NCBI RefSeq assembly: GCF_014066305.1
Contig: NW_023501038.1
Coordinates: 62,001-126,000, forward strand
Length of the DNA: 64,000 bases
Source: Letharia columbiana
Lineage: Eukaryota; Ascomycota; Lecanoromycetes; Lecanorales; Parmeliaceae
Direction of reading: 5' to 3'
Part shown: positions 46,481-58,700 of the stretch, piece by piece
Layout: each line of letters begins with the position of its first letter
Numbering within the stretch: the stretch's first letter is position 1
The notes under the pieces: model-generated
Database searches by the model: none
Told to the model about the DNA's origin: nothing
What the model saw: only the letters and a program-made list of their open reading frames with translations
Made by a program: the position numbers and the translations under genes

Positions 46481-48919
46481 TTATTCCTCTTTGTCATGTC
46501 CATTTTCAAGCGCAACCGCCGTTTCATCCTCGCTCATGCCGGTATCTTCCCCGTCAATCTCAGAGTCGTCATGAAAGATGCTACCCTGCCGTTTCAGCTC
46601 TTCAACCACACTGGCTCGTCTGTCTTCCTTTTCCCGATGTGATCGCTCATCTTCACCCTCGGTCGACGGTTCTGCTGAGCTTCTCACCGCCTGACCATGC
46701 ATGTGCATACTTTGTCGATCTCTTAAAACCATGCCTTCCCCATTCGCCTTACCAGAGCCTCCGAGTAAGAGACCTTCCTCAATAAGTCTTTCAATTTTTA
46801 TACGATTTTCAATGAAGAGAAGCTTCGGAAAAGTAGATTGCTGGCCTACTAGAAGCATCCTGGCCAGCCTCTCAGGTGTTGGATCCGATAGAATGTACCA
46901 GAAGTCACTAATTCGACTTCTAGGCCAGATAGTGATGGTACCACTGAATTGCTGTAACCATATCCCTGACCAATCCTGGCCCAGGGGCCGAGGTAGAAGC
47001 TCAAGGTGTTTAGAAATCTTGATGAATTTTTGGAGCTCCAGCTTGCTAATAGAGAGTTTGTGGTCAGCAATCTTAAATATTTAATGGATAGGTGGGAATA
47101 CTTGCGGAAATACGTACAGGTATGTCTCTACGGCGCTACCAAGATAACCACCTCGCCAGCCACGCCCTCTCCGGTGAGTGACTATAGAGGATTTCGACGT
47201 CAGCATGTACTGCTCTCTTTAGGCCAATGGTTCGAGTCGTGCGATATTGTTGGGGGATAAGTGGAATTTTGTGCTGAACGTTCGGGAAAAGACTATCACA
47301 ATTGTACATACCTGGTCGGCCGACCGCCCCTCTAGAGGAGAAGAAAAATAGGTTTATGTGCGGGTTGACCTGAGAGACTACGGAAAAATTGACCCCAAAA
47401 TGAAGATTTAGGGCTTTGAGAGGGATGTCAGTGCGAAGACTAAAGGATGTCAGTCCACGCGAGTGTACAGCGATGTGGGCTACGTACCTTCCATCCTTCC
47501 ATTTGTGGCCGAAGGAATAGGGTGTCAAAGTACCATTAGGTTTCTTCATCATCAAAACAACAGGGTTGAGGATTCCTGGGACCGCGGCAGAAGCGAGCAC
47601 AGCGGACCATATAACGCAGTCCGGGGCCGTGAGATAATTAGCAAGAATGGTAGGCGAATATGGGTCTGAAGGAACGCAGGACACGTTCAGGATGCGGCCA
47701 GTACGCTCATAAGCTTCCCGGAAGGTAGTGCTACCTCGTGCCCACCAACTGCAATGCCGAGCCCACTCAAGAGAGTCGAATCTCGCACCAGTGCGCCACC
47801 AACGAGGAGCCCAGGTGAGAAAAGTGTCTTCGCAAGCATTGATATGATACGCTAGAGCGGGAACTAGCAGCGACTGCAACTCGCGATCTGTCCGAGTAGC
47901 GAGTAATGCTGCAACTAAAGCTCCGCCTGAAGTTCCTGTTATGACATCCGGCAGCAACGAGGCATCGAGAAGAGCCCTTGCCACTCCGAAGTGGTACCAT
48001 GCAAACGACGCTCCCCCGGAAAGACAGAAGGCTGTACGGCCAAAGTTTGTGTGGAGATGTTTTGCAAGCGAATATTTCTCAGACTGACTTAGCTGAGATG
48101 ATTGAAGGAGATATTGCAGGGAAGAATGCAACTCATCGACGAACTCCTGAGCCAGGCTTTTTGTGCCATAGTACGTCTCGCTATAGAGCCTCGAATTCTC
48201 CACGCCCACGAAGTTGTTCTTGACGCAAGCCTCGACAAGACTCCTTAGCTTGTCGACAGCTTCCCTGGACAACTTACCTTTTATCTGTTCTTGGGATTTT
48301 GCCAGGGTTCTACCTACCTTGAGCTGTTCCTTCACCTTGTTGACTGTAGTGTGATCATAGTATGCGTAGTCGTCCGTCTGTTTCCACTGCTCGTTCCCCA
48401 GATGATCATCAAGTTCCTGAGCTGCGATACGCCAGTCCTGATATTTGGTCTTTGATCGGAGGTTATGCCGTAGCTTTTGCCGCTGACCTCTCCAGGTCAC
48501 CATGCGCTCGTAGCCGTAAATATAAAGGCGTGTAATGAGGTAAGAGCAGGTAAGGAAAAGTATCCAGCCGGACACCACCAGCAGTAATGGCCATTTGAGT
48601 ATACTGTAAACAAAGCCTTCTCTTGTCTCGTCTGTAGTTCTGCGAAGCTTTTTGCGTGGTCTAGCTCTTTTCCGCTTGACTCTTTGGTGCACCTAAAGTT
48701 TATGTTTTATTTCTAATTTTGTTTTCATTATAACAAGAAGAGAACTGAACTCACTGGTCGCCAGTCATTCAGTGCTACCACAGGCGACGTCTCTGGCGCA
48801 TTCAAGGCCTTTGCAAATTCATCGATATCAGCTTTGTCAATGAATTCGGTATCGAAATCAGGAAGTGTGGAAGGATCGAAAGAAGTTCTCGGAAAGCCAT
48901 AGGTTGTGGGTTCTGGCAT
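46481..48919 (-). CDS. Patatin-type triacylglycerol lipase / phospholipase
   Basis: Five exons (48919-48755, 48692-47488, 47439-47312, 47181-47118, 47045-46481; introns 62, 48, 130 and 72 bp) give 708 residues. An N-terminal membrane segment (about 89-111) precedes a conserved region with TWRGQRQKLRHNLRS and ELDDHLGNEQWK (DUF3336-like). The patatin domain follows: the oxyanion loop GGASFAWYHFG (about 281-291), the nucleophile elbow GTSGG (Ser310) and the DG of the Ser-Asp dyad (Asp455, KWKDGS). The distal HLELLPRPLGQDW and GQQSTFPKL blocks are typical of the fungal Tgl3/4/5-like family on lipid droplets or ER. It should hydrolyse acyl lipids; the exact substrate is inferred only by family. 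The acidic, Ser-rich tail is probably regulatory. The catalytic residues are intact. The 64-bp exon 4 is easily missed. Confidence 0.92.
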
Positions 48920-49285
48920 TGCGGTCGTTGGAGGATGGGTCAACCTTCGGAGCTTCAAAGGGTCAGCACACTGCGATAATCCGTAATTTGGATGCTTGTG
49001 AGACAGGCCCACAAGAATGAGTACAAATTGAACCGGATCGCATGTAAGGATCAGATGATAAAGACAAGAAAGAAACACCGAAATGAAACTGTTGAGGGAG
49101 CGCAGTCCCGCAGGAAACAGATACAATTACTCATGCGACCGAGAAGTACCTTACGGGCGTGCCTGCAAGCTCACACACCGTATTGTAGTACTAATACTGT
49201 AAGTACTCGTGCCGTCCAGAAATAAGTTATCCGACTACAATTTTAGCGTCTTAGCACCCGCTCCACGGTGTGCCATATTGACAAA
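48920..49285. promoter_or_regulatory. Upstream region of the lipase gene at the island border
   Basis: GC-balanced until about 49285, where a poly-T run (tttttttattttttttttt, about 49290) marks the change to RIPped DNA. No gene is supported; the open frame extending upstream of ATG 48919 lacks family similarity. Confidence 0.45.
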
Positions 49286-50538
49286 ACGTTTTTTTATTTT
49301 TTTTTTTATCCTATTAAATCTACTCTATTAAATTTAAATATTCTATCTATATCGATTATGATTAATAATTATATACTTAATTAATCTTATATTACTATTA
49401 ATTATATTCGTAATAATATATAATTAACTAATTTATCTTCTATCTTATTTCTATAATATTAATTATAGAGCGACTTTTAAGAGATATAAAGTTATATAAA
49501 GAATTTATTCTAAGTCTTCTTAATTAAAGTATTAAATATAATAAGATTTAGCGAATTTTATTTACTTAACGTAATCTTATTATTAGCGATAATATACTTA
49601 AAAAAATATTAAGATTTAAAATAAAATACGATATAATAAATTAAAGTATAGAAATAAAACGCTTTATAATACTATAATTATAACTTTATTCTTTTTATAG
49701 AATACGAGTAAAGATTTATAAATTAAATTTTAAATTTTTTTTTAAATTAAGACTATCGAGTAAATTTAATAAGTAAACTTTTAATAGACGATATTTAAAT
49801 TTCTTATCTTTATGAAAGTCGATATTAAAAGTTCTAAATAGCGCTAAAATACTTAATACTCTTAATATTCTTAATACTTTCTATATAGTTATATTTATTT
49901 AACGATAATACTTTATATAATTATATATATACTTATTAGCTCGCTTAACGAAGTCGTATAATTATATATTATCTTTCTTATAATCTTTTCTATACTCGTT
50001 ATTATCTTTAAAACGTATTATCTTTATAATATATCTCGATATTCGCTTTATTTACTTCTAAATCCTCTTTTAAATAAGCTCGTAATTTTAATAATATAGT
50101 TATTATCTTTCGACTTTCTTATAAGTTCTTAATATATCTTTTTAAATAGTATAACGTTTTATTTATAATTAATAAAACTTAATAAGTATTTAAATTTAAG
50201 TCTTATTATTATAATTAATACTTTAAATATTAGATATATTAATAAAAGATAATTAAGATAGAGAATAATAAGAAGATTTCTATTTATTATATTATATAAA
50301 TAAGACTTATATATTAAAAGTCTTTATACTCTTTCTCTATTCCTCTACGCTATAATTAATACTTTAATATTATTACTATTATATATTCTATTAATATCGC
50401 TATTATATATATACTTCGTATATTTATACTTCGTATATATATACTACGTCGCTATTATATAGAGTATTAATACTTATTAAAATAAAGAATAATAATACTA
50501 TTTATGAAATTTGAAAGTATATTAAATACTTAGCTTTA
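49286..50538. mobile_element. RIP-degraded AT-rich block with a family A remnant
   Basis: Saturated RIP with no open frame. A minus-strand family A 3' end lies at about 49706-49810 (acgagtaaagatttataaat). Short tandem-like atacttcgtatat strings occur near 50400-50450. The remainder is unclassified. Confidence 0.5.
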
Positions 50539-51399
50539 TTAGTATATATAAAAGAATAAGATAGAGCTAAACTAGAAAATCTTGAATTTATATATATAGC
50601 TAATTATAAATTCGTTAGATCTACGCTTTTTAATTAGATACCGCGGGTAAATAAATTAGCGTTCGTAATTATTAAAAATCTATAAAAATCTATATATAGA
50701 AGTCTTATCCTCTGAAATAATTAGCTCTCTACGAATATTATTTCTTTATAATTTAATAAATTATAGAGCTTAATATACGCTTTCTAACGCTATAAAAATA
50801 ATAAAGTTTAATCTATTATTAGTAGATTAAATAAATATTCAAATATAATAGTTATAATAGTTATATCAGACGCGTTCGAAATCGAATAATAATCCTTTCA
50901 CCTATTTATATAATTATTCTTCTTCTATAATTCTATCAATCCACCAATTATGAATAAATTCGCCCTCGATACCCCTCGCCCAAATATTGCTAAGTATCTA
51001 AGGCACGTATCCCTTCCGCCCATCTTTTGAACCCCTTACTAACGCCCTCAGGTCACCCCTTAACGAATCCGCTACTACTAGAAATCGAGGCCGCAGTTTA
51101 ACAGCTATCTACTACTACTCATAAACGCATTAAAAGACCCTCAAAAAGAGTTTAAACGAATATATCTTCCCCTATATACTTCTCCTAAGCCAGCGATAGG
51201 TGGATTAAACTAATATTCAAATATTGTAGTCATATCAAACGCGTCCGGGATCGGATAATAATCCTTCCACCTATTTATATAATTATTCTTCTTCCATTAT
51301 TCTATCAATTCTACCAATTCCACCAATATAAACACATTTACCCTCGATACCCTCGCACTCAGTTAAATAAGAGGAGGATCTACAACAGGCGAATGCGGA

Positions 51400-52110
51400 G
51401 AACACTATAAAGAATATTGCGGAGATAGTAATCAGCAGCAGTGACATAATAGGCCTACTCTCCACGGTCTCACACCAATCTACTCAGCCAGTGCAAGAGA
51501 AGTCAATACAGCAGGCGAATGCGGAGAACACTGCGGAGAACATTGCGGAGATAGTCATCAGCAGCAGTAACACAACAGGCCTACTCTCCACAATCTCACA
51601 CCAATCCACTCAGCCAGTACAAGAGAAGTCAATACAGCAGGCGAATGCGGAGAATACTGCGGAGAAACCAAGCGGCAACAGGGCCCCCAGCACCAAGAAC
51701 ACGGCTCAGCTCTCCAAGATCTCACGGAGAACACCACTGCAATTTAGCCTGTTATCCCCACTACATTAAGGAGTAAGAGGAGGAATTACAACAGGCAAAT
51801 GCGGAGAACACTGCGGAGAACACTATGGAGAACACTGCGGAGAAACCAAGCGGCAACAAGGCCACCATCGTCAAGAACACGGCTCAGCTCTCCAGGATCC
51901 CACGTCATATCAGTCATCCACTCAGTCAGCCACTCAGCTAGCCACTCAGTCTGATACTCTACAAGAGGAGGAGCAAGAGGAGGAACTACAACAGGCAAAT
52001 GCGGAGAACACTGCGGAGAACACTACGGAGAACACTGCGGAGAAACCAAGCGGCAACAAGGCCACCATCGTCAAGAACACGGCTCAGCTCTCCAAGATCC
52101 CACGTCAAAT
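51400..52110 (+). repeat. Coding-like minisatellite in family B element
   Basis: Imperfect tandem units built on gcggagaacactgcggagaa, followed by an accaagcggcaacaaggcc segment and cacggctcagctctccaag. In one frame the units read QQANAENTAEN and EKPSGNKATIVKNTAQLSK. Two long units at about 51490-51660 encode EKSIQQANAENTAEN twice. RIPped versions recur at 28900-29600, 54300, 55040-55740 and 61400-62400, where unit number differs between copies. Confidence 0.8.
51491..51769 (+). pseudogene. Repeat-encoded open frame inside the minisatellite
   Basis: A 92-residue stop-free frame made of repeats (ANAENTAEN, SSSNTTGLLSTISHQSTQ). It is probably the surviving part of a longer low-complexity protein, for example a gag-like product. 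Flanking frames are closed and no start context is convincing, so an independent gene is unlikely. Confidence 0.35.
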
Positions 52111-52709
52111 CATCACTCAGCAAGCGGAGAACACCACTGCAACTTGGCCTATCATCCCCACTGCATTAATATGGTACATCACTGCAATAACGTTATAAGA
52201 GGAGGATCTACTGCGACGATCACAGTCAATTGGGCCTCTGTAGGAGGGACATCGGACGATGTATATTTGGACGAATTGAAACCGTCCGATGTCTATAGCT
52301 ATCTCATTATTCGAAAGATTTTACTGCGGCAGGAGATATTATGGGATTCACACCACTAATTAACACGTTATCTCCATTTCTTTCCGGTATTTCGATACTT
52401 CTTGCTATAAGGATATAGCCTTTCTCTATTTTTTATAGATAATTATTACGGATTAATCCTCCACACTCGATATACCTTCCTAATTAGGCCTTAGCGCGCC
52501 TCTCTCCGCATATATATGCCTATACTATATAGATTAAATCAATTTTGTAGTGGTGGAAGTAGATTAAAAACGCATAGTAAGCGATTAGAGTTCGATTTGA
52601 TTTAGGGCTAGGGCTAAAATTCGATTTGACTTAGAAAAATCCAATTCCATTTGATTTAGAAAAATGAAAAATCCAACTTTATGAATTTAATTCATAGGCC
52701 TTTACTTGT

Positions 52710-53271
52710 CTAAACTCTTATCTTAATATATCTAGAACTTTTAATATCGATCTTCGTAAATATCTATAAGACTAAATTTAATAATTCTTTTTTTATCTAA
52801 AAGCTTATATTTCGTTCTATAATTTAAAAAAGAAATCTTAATATTTTAATAGAAAAGAAAAAGGTTATTTTAAAGTTAAATAATATATATTTAATTAAGA
52901 TTATTCGACTATCGAGCGAACTTTAATAAGCGATATTTAAATTTCTTACGCTTAAATAACTATAAGACTAAATTTAGAAATTCTTTCTCTCTCTAAAAGC
53001 CTATATTTAATTCTATAATTTAAAAAAAAAAATTAAAATTTTAATAGAAAAAAAAAAGTTATTTTAAATTTAAATAATATATATCTATTTATCGAGCGAT
53101 CTTTAATAAGCGATATTTTTTTAATAATTATAGATATTAATTTATTTATTTACGATAACTTAGTTAATCTAATTAAAGAATATAATAACTCTAAATTTAT
53201 AATTAGCTATATATATAAATTTAAGATTTTTAAGCTTAGCTCTATCTTATTCTTTTATATATACTAATAAA
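52710..53271 (-). repeat. Family A repeat, RIP-degraded, minus strand
   Basis: Two T-rich modules and a terminal tatatatactaa at 53271 on the plus strand, preceded by the agcttagctctatcttattc end typical of the family. Its 3' end near 52750 is truncated. It is head-to-head with the following family B leader at 53481. Confidence 0.6.
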
Positions 53272-53480
53272 TAATAAAGAGATTTTAATATTATTAAAGA
53301 ATTAGAAACTACGTATAACTTTAAAAAAGCTTTAAAAATTAAAATTAAAATTAAAGTTAAGAAGAAGATATTAAGAATTAAGTTCTATTAAGCTAAATCT
53401 TAGTACTAGTAATATATAGCTTAGACTTTTTTAATAGAATAAATTAACTATCTTATATACTTAATTTATAATTATTATAA
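53272..53480. other. AT-rich spacer
   Basis: RIPped sequence, no recognisable feature. Confidence 0.5.
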
Positions 53481-55740
53481 TTAGTATATATAATAGAATA
53501 AGATAAGGCTAAATTAGAAAATCTTAAATTTATATATATAGCTAATTATAAATTTATTAGATCTACGCTTTTTAATTAAATACCGCGAGTAAATAAATTA
53601 GCGTTCGTAATTATTAAAAATCTATAAAAATCTATATATAGAAGTCTTCTCCTCTAAAATAACTAGCTCTCTATAGATGCTATTACTTTATAATTTCGTA
53701 AATTATAAAGCTTAATATACGCTTTCTAACGCTATAAAAATAATGAAGTTTAATCTACTATTAATAGATTAAATAGATATTTAAATATAATAGTTATAAT
53801 AGTTATATTAGACGCGTCCGAGATCGAATAATAATTCTTTTATCTATTTATTATTCTTTTACTATTCTATTAATTCTATTAATTCTATTAATTCTATTAA
53901 TTCTATTAATTTCATTAATATAAATATAATCGTCTTCGATACTTCTCGTCTAATTAGAGCCCCTTACTAATATTCTTAAATTACTTCTCGATAAATTCGC
54001 TATTACTAATAATCGAGGCCGTAAGCGAGCTTAATAGCTATCTACTACTACTTATAAACGCGTTAAAAGACTCTTAAAAAGAGTTTAAACGAATATATTC
54101 TTCTCTATATATTTCTTCTAAGCTAGCGATAGATGAATTAAACTAATATTTAAATATTATAGTTATATTAAACGCGTTCGAGATTAAATAATAATTCTTT
54201 CATCTATTTATATAATTATTCTTCTTTTATTATTCTATTAATTCTATTAATTCTATTAATTTCATTAATATAAATATATTTATTCTCGATATTCTCGTAC
54301 TTAGTTAAATAAGAGAAGAATCTATAATAGGCGAATACGGAGAATACTATAAAGAATATTACGAAGATAGTTATTAGCAGTAATAATATAATAAACTTAC
54401 TCTCATCTGCAAATCTAAAAATTCCTTTCCGCGCGATTTCGCCGGGTTCGTATCATAAGTACGATTTAGTATAATTTAGTCTATTTAGTAGACTTTATCT
54501 ATATCTAATCCTTTTCGCCGATTTAGTAACTATCTTAACTCTTTCCGCCAGTTCTATTAGTTTAATAACTTTAAAAAAATTTAATAACTTTAAAAATTTT
54601 ACGTAATGCCTTTAATATACTCTAAGTACTATTCTATATATATATGATATTAATATATATTATTATTAATATACGTATTATTATACGCTATATTAGGTAT
54701 TATCTACGCGATTAATTTTATTAAATTATTTAATTTCGTAGCTAAATTTAAGTTAGCGTTAATACTTATCGCTATAAAATCTTATCGTTATAACGTCGAT
54801 TATTAAAACTTTTCTTTTTTTATATATATTATTATTAAACTAGTAGAACTAGTAAAAAAGATTAAGATAGTTCTAAATCGGCGGAATTTGTATTCTATTA
54901 GATTTACTAAATCGTGAATTTAGCGATTCTATTGTTTACTAATTCGACGATTTTATTTTCCGCGTAAACGCGCGATTGCATTTCAATTTTTAACTTTTCG
55001 TTTGATGCTTTACGATTTTATATTAATTTATTTAGCTAATATAAGAGAAGTTACTATAGTAAACGAATACGAAGAATACTATAAAGAAACTAAGAGATAA
55101 TAAGATTTTTAGCATTAAGAATAGACTTAGCTCTCTAAGATTCCACGTTATATACTCTCTACGATTCTATATTAAATTATTACTTAGTAAACGAAGAATA
55201 CTACTATAATTTAATCTATTATCTTTACTATATTAAGAAGTAAAAGAAGAAACTATAATAGATAAATATAGAGAATATTACGGAGAAACTAAGCGATAAT
55301 AAGATTATTATTATTAAAAATACGACTTAGCTCTTTAAGATCTTACGTTATATACTCTTTATAATTTTATATTAAATTATTACTTAGTAAGCGAAGAATA
55401 TTACTATAACTTAATTATTTTATATTAAATTATTACTTAGTAAGCGAAGAATATTACTATAACTTAATCTATTATTCTTACTATATTAAGAAGTAAAAGA
55501 AGAAACTATAATAGATAAATACGAAGAATACTACGAAGAAATTAAGCGGTAATAAAGCTACTATTATTAAGAATACGGCTTAGCTCTCTAAGATTCTATA
55601 TTATATTAGTTATTTACTTAATTAGTTATTTAGCTAGCTATTTAATCTAATACTCTATAAGAGAAGAAGTAAGAGAAGAAACTATAATAGATAAATGCGA
55701 AGAATATTACGAAGAAATTAAGCGGTAATAAGACTATTAT
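53481..55740 (+). mobile_element. Family B leader, interrupted by a TIR element
   Basis: It starts TTAGTATATATAATAG and follows the family B leader. It is broken at 54404-55007 by a TIR element, then continues with RIPped minisatellite units to about 55740, where the Ty3-type body begins. The 3' third of the family B element (DELKPSD block and terminal sequence) is absent. Confidence 0.65.
54404..55007. mobile_element. 604-bp TIR element (MITE-like)
   Basis: Less RIPped sequence with imperfect inverted repeats of about 160 bp. Ends read CATCTGCAAATCTAAAAATT (left) and CATCAAACGAAAAGTTAAAA (right, inward). The inner parts pair well: CGCCGATTTAGTAACTATCT on the left against CGCCGATTTAGAACTATCTT on the right. 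Motifs CGCGCG and CGCCGG occur near the left end. No target duplication could be fixed because the flanking minisatellite units differ, so the superfamily is open. No coding capacity is visible. Confidence 0.7.
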
Positions 55741-58700
55741 TATTAGATCTAATACGTTATAAACCTTAACGCTACTTACGCTAAGACGTCGATATTATAT
55801 ATACTATATTAAAGTCTCTTTTAAAATCTAATTTTAATAATATATCTTATATATCTAGAGGCTTAGCGAATATAGATCTACTTTATATATCTCGAAGTTT
55901 TAATATTTCTTAAAGATTAATTCTACTATTAAATATACTATTAAATCTTATAACGATATTATATCTTTTATAATCTATATTCGCTAACTAATTACTAATA
56001 AATTACACTTTTATAATTTTAATCTCTCTATCTTTTAAAAAAAAAGATTTATTATTATTATAATATCGAGTTTATCTCTAAATTATATAATAAAAAATAA
56101 AAATAATATCGAGAGTCGCTATAGCGTTAATAATAAGTTTAAGAATTTTTTATTAATAAAAGATCTTACTATAAACTAACGTCTTATAATTATTAGAATT
56201 AAAAATCGTTATTTAAAATAAGAATAAGAATTAGCTATATTAAAGACTAATAATTATAAACTTTATAATATTAGCTTATTATTTATAGCTAGCGAGAATT
56301 TATTTATATCGATTATTATTATATTTCTAGCGAATATATTAATTAAAGCGAAAATACTTCGCTTTAAAAAAATATATTCTTATAAGAATATTAGTAAGAG
56401 AGAGTATTTATACTAATTTCGCGAAGTCGAAATTAAGTTTCTTATAAATTCTAAATATTTTACTATTAATTAATTAAGAATTATTTATTATATATAATTT
56501 TTAAAAGATAACTCTAATATTTAATAATATAAATATTATTAAATCTATAATCTAAGAGATATAACTTTTAAATTCTTTAAGTAATTTTTATTTAATTTAA
56601 TAGCGAATTTAGTAAATTATTATTTTCTCGTATATAAAAAGTAAAAGAAGATTAAATAACGCTTCGATTAGAAGATATCTATTTTTAAAATCTATCTAAA
56701 AAAGTTAGAGACTTATTTATTTCTATTTTCTAAAAAGTATTAAATTAATTTCTTTTTAACTAAATTTAGATTAGAGTTTAAAAATAAAATTCTAAATACT
56801 AATAATATATTAAAATAATAAGAAGAAATTCTTATCTAGATTATTATATAGAAAAAGATTTTAAAATATATACGCTTCGATAATAATTTTTATTCGAAGT
56901 TTTTAAAAGAATTTACTAAGAATAAATCTCTAGAGAATTAAATTTTAAAGTCTAAATTAATTTTAAATAATAACGTTTATATAGCGCGTATTTAAAATAA
57001 TAATATAAAGCGTAAAGTCGACTTCTTTAATTTTAATTATAAAAAGAATAATTATTTTTATTATAATAAATAAGATTATTAAATATCTAAGTATTTAGAT
57101 CTTAATAAATTATCTATAGCTTATATTAATATAATATTAATAAAAAAAGATTTAATCTTATAATCGTTTTAGAAGTAAAATAAGAATAATAATTAATAGA
57201 GATAATTTCTTTTATTTTTATAAAGAGATAAATAAAGCTTTAGAGTAAATAGAGATAACTTATTACTTTACTTAATATTAAAATATATATTAATTTAATT
57301 TTATAAAAATTCGTAATTTAATAAAATTTAAAATCTTATAATATTATTTTATTATAATCGAAAGCGTTAAATAATTAAAGTATATATTATTATAGCGTAT
57401 ATTAGCTAAATTACTAATTAATAAATAATTAAAATTAAAATAAAAAGTATAATATACTCTTCTATATTATTAATTAAAAAGGCTTTAATATTATATTAAA
57501 TATATTTAAATTAAATTAATTATAAATATTATTAAATCTAGCGATAAAATAATAGTAATTTAAAGTTAACGCTAATAAATTATTAATTAAATAATTAATT
57601 AGATTTATTTAAACTATTAAATAGAAGTTAAATATATTTATAATTATATATATCGCGATAATATAAAATAAATCGAAAAAGAGACGTAGTTTAAAACTTT
57701 TTTAAAAGTTATTAAAGTTTAATAATATTTTTTTAAATAAAAAAGTAAAGATCTTATTTACGCTTAAATAGAGAGATTATATTATTAAGATTAAAAGCGA
57801 TAAAAAACCGCTATATAATTTCTTATATAATTTATTTTAAATAAAATTAATAAAGCTATAGCGCTATCTAAAGAATTCTCTTTAAAAAGATTAAATTTAT
57901 TATTTAACTTCTTTAATTAAAGTATTAATTCTTTTTATTCTTAAAAAGAATAGAGAGCTTTATTTTTATATTAATTATTAAGATCTAAATATAATAACTA
58001 TTAAAAATTAATACTCGCTATCTCTAATTATTAAGACTTTAAATTATTTATATAAATTTAAAATCTTTATAAAGCTAAATCTTAAAAATATCTATTATTA
58101 AATTTAGATTAAAGAAGATAATAAGTAAAAAATAGCGTTTCGTAATTACTACGATTACTTCGAATATTTAATTATATCTTTTAAACTTATTAATATATTA
58201 ATAACTTTTTAAGCGTATATTAATAAAGCTTTTATAAGTCTAATAAATATAATATATATAATATATTTAAATAATATTCTAATTTATAATACTAATTTAA
58301 TAAAGTATTAATAATATATTAAATAAGTATTTAAACGTTTATATTAATTTTAATTATATACTAGTTTAAAGAAATATTAATTCTATATTAAGCGAGTTAA
58401 GTTTCTAGAATTTATTATATTTACTAAAGATATTATAATAGATTAAAAATATATCGCTATTATTAAGAAGTAGTTAAAATTAAAAAATTATTAGAATATA
58501 TAAATCTTTTTAAACTTTATTAATTTTTATTAATAATTTATTTATAGCTATTTTAATATAATAATATTACTTATTAACTTACTTAAAGAAAATAAGAATA
58601 ATAAGAAATCTAAATTATTAGAGTAGATAGATGGCGCTAAGCTAACGTTTTAATAGCTTCGAAGTACTTTTATAATCGAATAAGAATAGTTACTAGCGAC

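Larger units (their letters stand above)
50539..52709 (+). mobile_element. Family B element, best preserved copy (2.17 kb)
   Basis: It starts TTAGTATATATAAAAGAATA and ends CATAGGCCTTTACTTGT, sharing both ends with the family A repeats. Order: a RIPped leader (to about 50940), a short gag-like frame (NKFALDTPRPNIAKYLRH near 50950), a minisatellite whose units encode Ala/Glu/Asn-rich repeats (about 51400-52110), a short block with DELKPSDVYSYLIIRK (about 52265-52325), and an AT-rich 3' end. RIP is heavy on the left and light from about 50940 to 52700. No reverse transcriptase or transposase is present, so it is non-autonomous: either a solo LTR-like unit of the Ty3-type bodies downstream or a separate composite element. 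Confidence 0.7.

Noticed and set aside
47136..47487. Continuous lipase frame through 47440-47487 and 47182-47311
   Set aside because: The first is a stop-free 48-bp intron with good GT-AG sites; the second must be removed to restore the conserved VTHRRGRGWRGG block.
48920..49126. N-terminal extension of the lipase to ATG 49126
   Set aside because: The extra 69 residues are unlike the family; orthologue-like sequence begins at MPEPTTYGFP (48919).
50395..50450. atacttcgtatat strings resembling a loxP arm
   Set aside because: They are AT-rich near-repeats in RIPped DNA, lack the exact 13-bp arms and 8-bp spacer, and no recombinase context exists.
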